Of a DNA stretch of 64,000 nt, positions 1 through 11,589 are shown piece by piece. The translations under genes and the position numbers were made by a program. The notes beneath the pieces were generated by a model that saw nothing but the letters and a program-made list of their open reading frames with translations, had not been told where the DNA came from and made no database searches. The DNA comes from Scalesia atractyloides. Its lineage: Eukaryota; Streptophyta; Magnoliopsida; Asterales; Asteraceae. Numbering within the stretch: position 1 is the first letter of the stretch; every line of letters begins with the position of its first letter. Location: assembly GCA_947069175.1 (NCBI GenBank), contig CAMTDV010000003.1, forward strand, positions 46,649,194-46,713,193. Direction: 5' to 3'.

Positions 1-3000
1 CAATCTTTTATAATGTGGCCAAAATCTCCACATTTGAAACTTGTTCTCCTTTCAACAAAACTAGGAGATCGTGTTTCTTGGCTTGATATAGAACTTGTGG
101 GTCTTGAGGTACTAGGTTCATTTTCATTACATCCATCTGTGTGTTGGGTGTAACTATTTTGACTATTTCTTTTCAAAATCTTGACTTTCTTTACAAAATG
201 TATATTAGATTTTCCCTGAAAAGTTTTGACTTTATCGTTACCCTTAGAACTCACAAATTTAACATTTTTAACCTTTTTCTTGTAGCGAGAGCCTTTTGCG
301 TCAACTTTCGGTTGTGAAACGTTAGACTTTTCAACTCGCTTCCATTGTTTTTCTGTTGAAGCGGATAATGGTTGCGATTTGGTTGGCTTTTTCTTCTCTA
401 AAACTTTGGCTGTTGATTTCTCAAACACCTGATCTATAGAGATTGGATTTACGTTTTTATTGGAAAATCTTTGTTCGAATAGATTTTCTTATCTCCAACC
501 AACGTATACAACACATTATCTACTTCATCTGTTGACACTTTTGTCTTGACAGATCTCTTAGGAACAGTGTCTTAAATCTCAACAGATTAAGTACTAGGAT
601 TAGCAGAAAGTTCTACTTTTTTCCTTTCATTAAGAGGCTGATCCTGATCACCTTTTTTTGATTCATCATCTGATGTATCATCATCCTCTTCATCAGATGG
701 ATTTTGAACAACATCAGACGATGAATTTTCTGGCTTGCTTGGTTCTTGAGAGGAACTCTCTAGTTTGAACCCTAACCCTGTTGCAAATTCTTCAGGATTC
801 AAAGGTACAGAGGGTTCAAAACGAGTCATCTCCTCTTCATCAGGCATTTTGGTGTAGTTGTGTTTCATTGGGGGTGGACACGACTTAAACCCAGTGCATT
901 GAACATCTCCCTTTAGCTTCTGAACATCAATGATATGATCAAGTACATAACGGGAGTTAGAATAACTTTCCAATTTGAGCTTGATCGAATCATATTCGCA
1001 TTTGGCGATGGCTAACTCTTTCTTAGTTTCTTCTAGGAGATAAATATAGTTGTTAATTCCTGTTTGTTTATTCAAAACTGTTTTTGTCAATTTAGAAAAG
1101 CTTTTCTTAAGGGTTTCTATTACAGATTTGAATTCGTTTTCATTTTGGGTTAGAGCCAAATTCGCCTCTTTGCACTTTGATAGTTCAAGAACTAAATTTT
1201 GATTATGACTGTTGACGGTTTCATACTTTATTTTTAATTCAACACAGTCATTGCAAATTGTAGGAGGGTCAGAATTTACCTGACTTGTAGAACCTGCAAC
1301 ATTTGCCATGAAGGCAGTGTGATGAGGGAAGGCTGCATCATCTGTAAAGAGTGTCTCTGTCTCCTTCACTGCAGCTTCTACATTCTTCATCATACCCACC
1401 TTTTCACACTTCATTATCTCAGCTTCACTCAGCAACTTGCTAACCTCAGCTTCACTCAGCAACATTCGATCCATAACCACCTTAACTTGAACACTCTTCA
1501 TCAAAACTACCAGCATACCCAGAAGTATCATCATTATCTGGAGTATTGATGTTGTGAACATGTTTGATTTGATTAACGACCTTCGCACAATATGCGGTTC
1601 TTCCGTTGTTCTCAGTTCCCAACTGTACTGACCAATCTCATCCTTCATCAGATTGAACTACCAAAGCTCTATGTGTGTTTGAAGGTCCTGATTGATTGGT
1701 ATTATTAGAGTTGCCAACAGCTACCATTCTTCTCTCATTGTTGAACTGAGTTGTGTTGGGTGTTTGAGACTGATTTCAAAAGGGGTTGTGATTTCCTTCC
1801 TTGCTGGGTCTTGTGCATTCCTGTTTGAAGTGTCCTCTTTCTCCACAGTTGAAGCAAGTTACAGTAGTTTTATTAAAGCCGTATTTTGTATCTTTCTTGC
1901 TTTCCAAACTGGTTCTCCCTATTCTCCGCATGTAGTCCTTTGCTCTTCTCACAGTGCTTGCAAATGCCCACTTGATATCCATCAGCTCCATCTCACCTTG
2001 ATCAATTTGTTGTTAGTCTTCGTTTGTCAAATTGATATTTCCTATTTGACCTGCAACTAAACCACAATAAGCACTGACCATTGTGTTGAGAAGTTCCATG
2101 TGTTCCTGTGCAACTTCTACGCTAACTTTGGAGAGATGTGACGTGTCAAGTTTGACAATGTTGGGATTTGCAGATTGACAATTGTTTCCATAGAAAGCTT
2201 GTTGAGGAGCTTGCTGTGGAGCTTGATGTGCTAAATCTCTTGGCTGTGGAAGAAAGGCTTTCGGATCAAATGCTTGTCCGTAAGCTTGAGTACTTGAGCC
2301 CGCAGACTAACTTGATTGAACATGTTGTGGTAGGAAAGGGTTCACGTTTGACACAAACGCGGTTTGCATCTTTGGTTGCTGGCTTGAGTTTGTACCTGCA
2401 TTAATACCTCCGAAGTACATCTCAGGGTTTTGTGGAACGGTGACTCGTTGTGCTTTCTGGAGTTCTTCTTCATTCTTGTTCTCTAGTTTCTGCACAAATT
2501 CATAAATACTAATTGAGTCCAAAACACCTGTATGTTTTAATAAGTCAATAAATTGACCCCATTTCGGTGGTAAAGCATCAGCAAATCGCATCACAATTTC
2601 TTGTGGGGCTGCGAACACTTTGTAAAGTACATCTCGCTGAGCAGATGATAAAACCGTGTGGTCATATCATTCAACGTTTCATTTTCCATAAACATGAATC
2701 CTTCAAACTCCTTCTTGAGTAAATCATGCCGAATTTTCCTGGTAGCAGCATTACCCTCTCCTCTTGCTTCCAAAGTATCCCACAGATTTTTCGTGGTTGT
2801 ACAATACACAAACTGATGATAAATGTCTTTGTGAAGAGCTTGTATGAGGATAGCAAACGCCTTCTTCTCTAGATCATATGCCTTCTTCTCACTCTCGTCT
2901 AGATTGGCTAAGGAGGTTGGATTTGATCCGGCTTCTTCAAGTGATTCTTTATAGGGTGTAGTAAAACACGTCCACAATTCTGTGTTCTGTCCAAGAACAT

Positions 3001-3259
3001 ACGTATGAAAACGACTTTTCCACGAAGGATAATCGTTCATGTGGTTTAGCTTTGGCGGACGGTTATTACTCCCTGTTTCATTTTCGCTCATTAACAGAGT
3101 ATGGATGCTTTGATTCTGATTCGCAACACATGCCCACTGATTTGCATAGATCATAGTTGTATGTTGAGGCATCAAAGACTTAACCCATGATTTTGCGGAG
3201 CTTTGCGAAGACTCCTGATTTGAGCTTGAACTACTCCAATCCCACGGATTAGAACTCAT
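1..3259 (-). pseudogene. gag: Gag polyprotein of copia element A (degenerate)
   Basis: Capsid/nucleocapsid precursor that would form the cytoplasmic virus-like particle. The start is the ATG at 3257-3259 (MSSNPWDW), which matches the start in element B. In order: a capsid domain of the UBN2 type (about 3060-2590; motif PSWKSRFHTYVLGQ, then a NLWDTLEARGEG stretch); a Gln-rich linker; CCHC knuckle 1 at 1815-1856 (CFNCGERGHFKQEC, intact); a long coiled-coil, Ser/Asp-rich region (about 1650-590); and knuckle 2 at the window edge. Knuckle 2 is damaged: its first Cys is Ser (SFKCGDFGH). A frameshift near 2620 follows LLSEMYF, and others occur near 2000-2300 and 590. No intact protein can be made from this copy. 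Confidence 0.9.
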
Positions 3260-3747
3260 TATATTTTCTTGATTATGAAAAATTGAAAGGTTTAAAGTTT
3301 GAAAATAACAGTTCCCTCTTAAAAATTCACAATTTTGAAAATATTTGAAAAGCACACAACTTTTACAATCTGAAAGACGAAAAACAAACAATAACGAAGA
3401 TTATTCGTACGAACCAATGTTTCATACGGATAAGTTCACGCGGATGAGTTCTTTGGTGTGAACCAGCTTTTTATGGATGAGTTCCTTCGTACGAACCAAC
3501 TTCGTACGGATGAGTTTTCTGGTGAATTCATTCTACAAATGTGTTCAATTTGAACAAAACAAAAGAAAATTTTAATGAAAACTTTCTGGATATAACAAAT
3601 TTTAACCAAGTTTTAAGTTAGTTATCTATTCAAAACTTAAGTTTCTGCTGGGAGTTCAAGAACACTTCAAGAAACCTTCAAACTAGCTCAGACACAACAC
3701 TAAGCTTGGTTTTGGACAAGGAAGAGAGCCAAAGCTCTGATACCACT
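3260..3747 (-). promoter_or_regulatory. Leader and tRNA-Met primer binding site of element A
   Basis: Untranslated leader between the 5' LTR and gag. The primer binding site is next to the LTR at about 3734-3745 (plus strand GCTCTGATACCA, sense TGGTATCAGAGC), complementary to plant initiator tRNA-Met. Between 3400 and 3530 there are several copies of the palindrome-like motif TTCGTACGAA and variants, also seen in this family's LTR. The leader is about 200 bp shorter than that of element B. Confidence 0.85.
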
Positions 3748-4369
3748 TGTAGGTCCACCTGAGGATCAAGTTAATCCTATACCTTATTCATGCAACACAT
3801 ATACGAGTGCGGAATCCAAGTATGCATGCAAACCAAAGCAAAGTAAGAACATGGGATAACAAAAGATTCATTATCTTGATTAAGAGATGAGAATTAGTTC
3901 AAACATATACAAACAATGCTCATACGACTCAACAAACTGCCTGTGTTCTTGTGTCTTCGTCTGCACCAGAAATGCCAACAAAGAGATCCTACCAAAAGAT
4001 CAACAGGGCCACAGTGCAACCAAGAGCTAACCTTGACTGAGAGGTGCATGTCTGCTTATATAGTGTCCATGCTGGTCTTTCGTACGAAGCACGTTGCCAG
4101 ACATACGGAACACTCTATTACCCACGAAGCACTGCTCCAAAGAGGCTTGTACGAAGCAACTGGCTCGTACAAACATGACATACACAAGACTCAACGGTAT
4201 GCATACATGCACCCGTTTAACACAGACTAACTAAGATGTCATACGAAACCAAGATAGAAGGATATCTTGATTTGGTCGACAAGACCAAACTTATACAGAC
4301 ACTAGAGCAAAGACCGTATAATTATAAATGTAACTAAGAAAAAGTGACATACACAAAAGTGTATCAACA
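3748..4369 (-). repeat. 5' LTR of copia element A
   Basis: 622 bp. On the plus strand it runs TGTAGGTCCACC to GTATCAACA; in the sense direction it is TGTTGATAC to GGTGGACCTACA, with TG/CA ends. It is closely related to both LTRs of element B. It contains a TATA box (minus strand ACTATATAAG, 4055-4064) and a few CGTACGA motifs (around 4080-4170). The primer binding site follows two bases beyond its sense 3' end, which marks it as the 5' LTR. Confidence 0.92.
4055..4064 (-). promoter_or_regulatory. TATA box in LTR of element A
   Basis: ACTATATAAG on the minus strand, at the same place in the LTR as the TATA boxes of element B (35454-35463 and 45646-45655). This is the likely core promoter for the genomic transcript. 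Confidence 0.65.
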
Positions 4370-7300
4370 ATTAATCGTCGTATAAAATATAATTACCGAT
4401 ATGGACCCGATAAACAAACGGTAGGCATTTTTTTTACCATCCAAAATAAATACCAACTAGTCAAGTGAACTAGTTAGTAATACTTAACGTCCTAAACTAC
4501 CTTTAACCCTCTAATTAACCAAGTTTAATTTAATGACCAAAATATCTACAAAGATTAATAAATTCATCACATGTTATATTTTATAAAAGATTTTCTATAA
4601 AAATGTTTACACTTTACCCCCCCCCATGCGGGCCCCCACCCACCTTACTTACTTGATGATAAGATGATGGAGTATGGCACATGAAGATTACTCTTGATTT
4701 TGGAAGATTTCTTAAGATTATAACAACTACATATCATCACCATTCTTCACATCATTTTAGCACTTCAAAAACTAAACCAAAAACACCTCTCTAGCCTATC
4801 TCATTCTCGGCCCACACACCACCACATAACACCACCATCGTCCACCCTAAAACACCACTTTATACCCACTTTCAAGCCCTTACAAGAACACCTTTGGAGT
4901 TTGCAAGGATGGAGGATCTTTAGAGCTTTCTCATCATCTTGATCTTCATCTTCTCACCATCATCTTAATCTTGAATCATCCCTAGCCTAAGAGCTAGTAG
5001 TAAGTTCACTTGTTTATGATTTCAAGTTCTTATAATATGTAGATTTCAAAAGTAAAAGTAAACTTCATCTTTAACATCTTGAAAGAAATCATCCAAAAAC
5101 TCTAAAATATAACAAGAAATAACAAGATAAAAGTATGGGATTTGTGATGATCATGTTGTTTAGTTGTAGTACTTTACAAGATTGATGATCTTGTTATATT
5201 TAGCTTAAAATATGAATTAAACAAGTATACGTTTAATTCATGTAAGATCATCATCTTCAAGTTCATGAGCTTTATATATATGTGGTCTTGATGTGGTTCT
5301 TAAAAAGTATGATACATGATGAGACTTGAAACTTGGATCTTGAAAGCTAGCAAAGTTGATTTTAATATAAAACAAGTTATATAAAAATGATTATTAAAAA
5401 TGTCCATGAAGATATTGGTGTTTTGATAATCTTAATAGATATGGAATTTTTAGAGGCTTTAAAGTATAAAGACACATAAGGACAAGCTTGTATAAAAAGC
5501 TCATGTATAAAAGCTCATGTACAAAAGTTCATGAAATATTGAAGAAACGTTATGTGCATATTACTTGGAAAAAATGATTTTTGAGGAACTTGATGAATTA
5601 ACGATGATTTGGGAAATTAGAAAGTGGTTTAAATACGTTTTTGAAACGTGGAAAACGCCTTAGTTTAGGGGAAACCATGGCGAAATTTTTGAAAAATCTA
5701 ATCACGATTACAATGTTATTAACGGGGCAATTAACAGGTCTAAACGCGATTAGTGACCTAAACCGTCATTAAGGAAGTTTTAATGACAAGGGTTAAACCC
5801 TAACCTTACCAGGATTTAATAAATACTTATATATATATATATATATATTTTTTTTTTACAAGTTAAAAATGAGTATGATTTATTACATATATATTTTTGG
5901 GAATAAAAATATATGTATATACGTTTTTACCAGCATAAGTAAATGTGTATAATACATGTGTATGTATATAGAATTTGTAGGTTATACAATACAAAATACC
6001 CAACTAATACAACACACCAAATACTTGAAAGTTACCAAGTATAAATTACATAAACACATACATTTTTACACAATTCTTGAAACAAATAATCGGACGAGCG
6101 GCCTATTCGGACAATGGTCAAATTTATACAATACACCATTTCACTGACGATCAACGAACATATCGCCATCATGAAGAGCTACTATAACACTTGGGCGACT
6201 TTCGACGTAGAAATATATCTGTTGAATGACTACGATGACACGTCTAAAAGTAATATATTTTAGACGCTTAACGAATCTATATAATTCCGAGAACAAAAAA
6301 TCCAGAAAGTTGAAATGTATAAAAGTTACAAGTGATTTTATATAAGTATGCAAGAAATACTTATAACTTTATATTTAGTAAATAATACAAAGTGCTAGAA
6401 AATAAATAATATGGACTTCTAAAAATTAAGTTGGGCGAGGCCCATTATATAAAAGACACGGGCAAGGCCTAAATACATAAACACATAGGTAAGGACCACA
6501 ATACAAAAATACATGGGCAAGGCCCAAAGGCAAGATTACATGGGCTAGGCCAAAGGACAAGATAACGTGGGCTAGGCCCAAAGACATGATAACATGGGTT
6601 AGGCCCAAAGACAAAAAGACATGGGCTAGGCCCAATGACATGCATGCAAGGCACTAGGACACATGAAGGGCAAGGCCCGTTCAAACACAAATAAATACAC
6701 GACAATCTATATATATATATATATGTCAAATATATATAAATAATAAGAGAATAAACAAACTACAAACACTATGAAAACAATAAAGTTGTTCAAAAGAGAA
6801 AAATAAACACATAACAAGAATTCAAGATGGATAATTTGTACGAGGTCCAACGAGACCTAAGGGTCTAGAAGTTACACATGTAGGTTACACACGTGTACGG
6901 ACACTCGAATTTCAATAGTACGTCTTACGGAATGCAAAACAGTGAGTTCATGTCCCTCCTTTCAAATATTTTAAAATTTTGTTTTTAAAACAATCGAGAG
7001 GAGATACATGTCATAACAAACGGTCTGTTAGATATGGGGTTAGATGATAACACAATCAATGTGCGTAAGTAGGATGATGACAAGAGTAACCATTAATCAC
7101 TTAGTGACCAAGGTGCAAAAGGTATAGATCTATTGAGTTTGAGGCACGCTCCACTCCTGCTTTGTTAACCCTTTAGGAGTGCTTTTGTGATCCCAATTGA
7201 TGTCAAGAGTTGCCTCGGTTTAGTTACTTACTTATGGCACATATATCAGGGTGCTAGCTACACACTGATAGATCCTTAAACTCCATGAATGCTAATAAGA

Positions 7301-7753
7301 TACTAAGATTTCATTACTCGATTACAAACAAGACATCTCATATGAAAACAATAACTACACATTAACTTTTCAAACATACATGTAATTCAGGACGCAAAAC
7401 TTGAGCCGGTGAAAGACTACGGGAAGTGGGAATGAACATGATAACGAATGCCTTTTTTGGAGGATTTGTTTCTTATATCCTAACCTCGTATGAGTATATA
7501 GGGGTCAAAACCTCAACATGCTTTTATGATTAAAACAATCTTGCGGTTTAAAGTGTAATGTAACTCAAAAACTATACTTTGGATAACATTGTGAACTTAT
7601 CTGAACCTTGTAACTTATTTTGGGAACTTGTAAACTTTGGTTGCAACTTAACATATATGGCATCGTTGTTGATTTATTTTTGTTTACACAATTGGTTACA
7701 ATGATTACCTCATAGTCACACGATTGCGCTTCTACTATGACTAGGGTGTGACA
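4370..7753 (+). repeat. Gypsy LTR1 (interrupted, 3' 3.4 kb)
   Basis: Part of a very long Ty3/gypsy LTR, homologous to LTR2 (31789-46949). Shared landmarks, in order, are the T/C-rich block with TTTACACTTACCCCC, the AACCCTA-rich exon-like stretch, TA-rich DNA, the GGGCTAGGCCC minisatellite, the 'GTGAGTTCATGTCCCTCC' stretch and the terminus GGGTGTGACA at 7753. The first roughly 0.87 kb lies left of element A, outside the window. The right flank drops straight into an integrase codon of gypsy F, so LTR1 is an insertion there and probably a solo LTR. No credible ORF is present. Confidence 0.85.
6427..6690. repeat. GGGCTAGGCCC minisatellite in LTR1
   Basis: About eight degenerate units of 27-32 bp, each centred on the near-palindrome GGGCTAGGCCC with a CATG just before it and AAAGACA after it. 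The same array sits at the matching place in LTR2 (34649-34855). Frames through it give repetitive GLAHV peptides that are artefacts. Confidence 0.85.
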
Positions 7754-8387
7754 CCATTCGAGGCTCTCTATGGTCGAAAATATCGATCACCTGTCTGTGG
7801 GAATGAAGTTGGTGAAACTCAATTCACTGGGCCTAAACTCATTCTAGAAACAACAGATAAAATCAAGAAAATTCGCGATAACCTTTTGACAGCTAGAAGT
7901 CATCAAAAGAGTTACGCGGACAAACGACGCTAGCCTTTGGAATTCCAAATTGGCTATCGCGTCCTTCTCAAGGTATCCCCTTGGAAAAGTGTGGTTTGAT
8001 TTGGAAAAAAAGGAAAGCTTGCACCTTGATATGTGGGACCTTTTAAGATCATTGAAAGGATCAGAAAGGTATCCCACAAACTTGAACTACCTCCTAAACT
8101 TGGGCATGTTCATCCAACTTTCCACGTGTCCAACTTGAAAAGTGTTTAGACGATGAAAACCTCCACATCCCTCTTGATGAAATTCGCATTGATAACACTA
8201 TGCATTTTGTCGAGAAACCTATGGAGATTTTGGACCGTGAATTCAAGAAACTAAAACGAAGTCGGATACCAATTGTTAAAGTTCGCTAGGAATCCAAATG
8301 TGGCTCAGAGTTTACCTGGGAACGAGAGGATCAAATGAGAGTGAAATATCCACATCTTTTCTCACAAGTCTCCTCTGATTAAATTTT
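7754..8387 (+). pseudogene. pol: Ty3/gypsy integrase C-terminal fragment (element F)
   Basis: The C-terminal end of a gypsy pol. It begins inside the hallmark TPFEALYGRK and continues through ARSHQKSYADKRR, the GYRVLLKVSPWK barrel, VGPFKIIERI, HVHPTFHVSNLKKCL, and a tail with KLKRSRIPIVKVR, EFTWEREDQM and KYPHLF. These are the usual landmarks of plant chromovirus-type integrase. Frame breaks occur near 8005-8020 and 8130, and stops interrupt at 7931 and 8287. Everything upstream of TPF is displaced by LTR1 and lies outside the window. The stop (TAA, about 8380) is followed closely by the polypurine tract and LTR. Confidence 0.9.
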
Positions 8388-8403
8388 GTTACGAAATTTC
8401 GTA

Positions 8404-8416
8404 AAGTAGGGGAGAC
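8404..8416 (+). promoter_or_regulatory. Polypurine tract of gypsy F
   Basis: AAGTAGGGGAGAC directly before the LTR start (TATGACATTT, probably an altered TGTGACATTT). This is the plus-strand primer for reverse transcription. The copy at 63315-63328 has an equivalent GGGGGAGTA tract. Confidence 0.7.
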
Positions 8417-9601
8417 TATGACATTTACAATTTTTGAACATTATAATCATTTTTGTATTCAATAAAATGTTATATTTTATTTACGAAATAGGTAACCGTA
8501 TGATCAAGCGAAACGATATTCATGACATATTCAGACCAAGATCCAAGTTCCATATGCCTTAATACCCTTCATATAGCTTAATCTTAGGTTAGGGGGTTAG
8601 AAATGACAAAAATGCGAGAATACAAGTCCATTGGCCAAAACTGTGAAAAGTAAAAGTTCTGCCCAATAGAGGGCCTTACGGACAGTAAAACCCACACCCA
8701 TACGGTCCGTAAGGGACCCCCAGTTGTAGAATTTTTGCTTGGCCTACAAGTTCTGCCAACCATTCCCATTTCATGCCACCTAGCACGTATTTGCCACCTT
8801 CTTCCTAATTCTAAGACATCATAGCACATTTGTTAACATCTAGAAAGGATGGCCAACACATGGCATGATCTTGTGATCACATTGCAAGTATAAATAGCCA
8901 CCATATTGAACCACTTTCCTTGCTCATTTCCATCTTTCCTCCCTAAATCACTCATTTCTAGAGCTTGCTTCTCTTTAGAGGCCTCTTACTGAGTTCATAA
9001 TCTTCCCAGAACACAAGTAAGTGTTCTCCTTAGTCTCTTTTTCATTATGTTGGCTAGTTATGAGCCAAAAGTCAAACAAATTGACTTTTTGTTTGACTTT
9101 CGGTTCTAACCATTTTGGTCAAGTCAAACTTCAAATTGAATTTTGCAACGTGATCGTAATAATGAAGGGGTTACTCCCTCGCGATTACACCCTCTGATTA
9201 TTACCTTTAGTAGGCGAAACGACAAGTCAAAATTTTACGAAATAAAAGTAAAAAATGCATAAAAGTGTATTTTACGACGAAAGTGTTTTCGGGTATAAAA
9301 CTTAAAGTTTTGACACCTAATCAGTTTTGTAACATTATTAGACATGTTTTAACATGTTTAACACGTCATTTCTAGTTTAGCACTTATTCCTTGGTCGAAA
9401 GTCGAGCGGTTACCAAGCCCATTTATATGACCATAGTAATATAGGGAACAACCCTCTGAGGTTATACCTTTTGGTCATGTCGTTTGGTTAGTCAAATGTC
9501 GAGTTAACTATATATACTTTTAAAATGTTGGAAATGCCCTTTTGGCACAAAAATAGTTTTAAACATGTATGGTCATTATTTTTAACTTACAAACTGATCA
9601 T
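8417..9601 (+). repeat. 3' LTR of gypsy F, part 1
   Basis: Left part of an old gypsy LTR that follows the pol stop and polypurine tract. It carries no ORF of interest and is interrupted by copia D at 9602, with the 5-bp duplication ATCAT (9597-9601 and 17125-17129). It resumes at 17130. Confidence 0.8.
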
Positions 9602-10081
9602 TGTAGGTCCCCTAATCCATATGGTTCTTCACAGAATCGTCTATCCAATCTAGTGTGCAGAATCCTCTTGATCAGATTATCACTAGTTTACGAGTAAGAA
9701 CAACAATCACAATAAACCCGATCTTTATTGATTATCTATCATAACAATTACAATCAATCTAGATCCCACGAATTCGTCCAAGCCAATCTCTCCACGAATT
9801 CTCTCTCAAGTCTCTCTGAAGTTACTAACTGAGGGCCTTAACCCTAATGCAAAACTCTGTTTATATAGAGACAGGTTTGCAACTGGGCTAGGGTTTAACC
9901 ACATGGGCTATAAAATTTGGCTAGGCCTACTTCGTCTACCACTCCCCACAATGAGGGTCTGGTTTGGCCCAATCACTACAACTAACTATTACAAAACTAA
10001 ACCCGCTAACTGTTTATCATCTTACTAATTACAAGATATCTAAAGACCAAATCTAAGCTTTTGCACAAATATGCACCAACA
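9602..10081 (-). repeat. 3' LTR of element D
   Basis: 480 bp, plus-strand TGTAGGTCCCCTAATCC to ATGCACCAACA. A TATA box is at 9860-9870 (minus strand CTCTATATAAA). The polypurine tract, seen on the plus strand as AACTCCCCCTT, follows at 10082. Confidence 0.92.
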
Positions 10082-11589
10082 AACTCCCCCTTGACAATAG
10101 CTTCATAAAACAACTTTGTCTTCAATCATCTTACAATCTTCAAAGTCTTTGGTCTTTGGATAGATTCGGCTTTAATAGCTTCCGTCAACAACAGACTCCC
10201 CCTAAGCTGATGCATAGAATCATCAAATCGTTAGCATTTGAGTAAACTCCAGTTTCGCACTTGCATAACAATCTGCAAACTCTTCAACTTTGTCTGCAAT
10301 GTGGAAAGGAGGTTCTCTCATGCATCCAATCAAACTCCTCTTCACTAAACTTCTTAGCAACACACTACTACAATCTGTACACTATAAAACAAACATCTTG
10401 AGAAACTATAAGAATTTTTCAACAAAAGTTAACAAATTATTATTATTATTTAGGAGATGGTAAAACTGTATCACAGATTAAGCAATTTTCAACTCAAACT
10501 ACACACTTAAATTTTAAGCACATTGAACCTGTAAGATTTTAAAATTTTGAACTCATCTGCTTACACCGTCTCCCCCTATTGGTAACAGCTCCTCGATGAA
10601 CAACCATTTTCTGTACGTTAAGAATTTACAAGAAAAAGCAAATCCTTTTGGATTTTTATATTTTCTAAAAGCAAATAAAGAACAAAACACTAAAGACTCT
10701 GTTTTGTGAGAATCACCAGGAAGAAGATCATATCAGCAACATCAAACTATTTTCACACTATTAGGTAATTCGATATGTAATTTTCATGAAAAGCAGTTCA
10801 AGATGATTACCAGTATTGTTTATCCACTTAAACAAACTACATGAACATTTCAAGTACCATTACCTAGTGATATGTTAAGGTAATTTTATACTGATATACT
10901 AGTGTGTCCCACTTCAAGACATAGCCCCACAATCAAGGTATGCACAAAGATTCCTCGTAGTAGGTGAGTATACCGAAATTCATCCTTTTTGATTTACAAC
11001 ATTAGATAATTGGTGATTAGGTAAGTACTTCCGTCTAGAAAAAAGACCAATATCCAATGAGGGTTAGGGAAAATACCAAATTTGGTATGATTTATGCATT
11101 TTGCACATTTGAATGACTCTCTAGAAGAGCTTCTTCAATTTTTGAGGTTTGGCATTTTAGCTCTTTTAAGATATCCTGGTTGTGCCTGGTCAACATATAT
11201 CTGGATGCAGCAGAAGGACAACCCTGATACCCCGGATGAAATAACGATATAAAACCCAAAACCTCAGATTTTGGCAATCTACGCAAGATTTAAGGTTATA
11301 AAACCATACACCACTGATATTTTACCCACTCATACACAGTTCGTTATGTTTATATCACCAATGTAAGTTGATTATTTCATGCTTTTTGCCTACTGGTATA
11401 TCATATGATGAAGCTGCTATCACAGTTAAGCAATTTAATTTTAATTTCAGTATGACTGTCTAACTTACTAATGTACTATTATTTCTTCTTTTCCACACAG
11501 TGAAAACTCATTTTTGATTTTCTAATTTTTTATTTTTTATTTTTTTGAAAAATAGTAAAGTATTAACAAAATTCTTATGGAAAACTGGT
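10082..11589 (-). other. 3' untranslated region of element D
   Basis: About 1.5 kb between the RNase H remnant and the 3' LTR, with no coding potential. It starts at the polypurine tract. It aligns along much of its length with the equivalent regions of C (25044-26554) and, more weakly, of B and E. The best shared block is at 11185-11216 (sense CTGCATCCAGAT followed by TGTTGACC). Confidence 0.8.

Larger units (their letters stand above)
1..4369 (-). mobile_element. Copia element A, 5' portion (truncated by window start)
   Basis: Ty1/copia retrotransposon read right to left: 5' LTR at 3748-4369, primer binding site, leader, and gag running off the left edge. Pol and the 3' LTR lie outside the window. 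It belongs to the same family as element B: the gag proteins are nearly identical over long stretches, and both LTRs begin TGTAGGTCCACC on the plus strand. It is inserted in gypsy LTR1, which resumes at 4370. The target duplication cannot be checked because the other end is absent. Confidence 0.92.

Noticed and set aside
4640..5000. Exon-like, CT-rich stretch with CTTCACC and CCTAGCC runs that could be a 5' end of a host gene
   Set aside because: The same stretch recurs at the same place in LTR2 (about 32870-33230), so it is part of the gypsy LTR, probably its transcribed region.
6426..6729. Minus-strand ORFs with repeated SLGLAHV units, resembling a repeat protein
   Set aside because: They are a read-through of the LTR1 minisatellite; the same array in LTR2 is read differently and there is no conserved frame.
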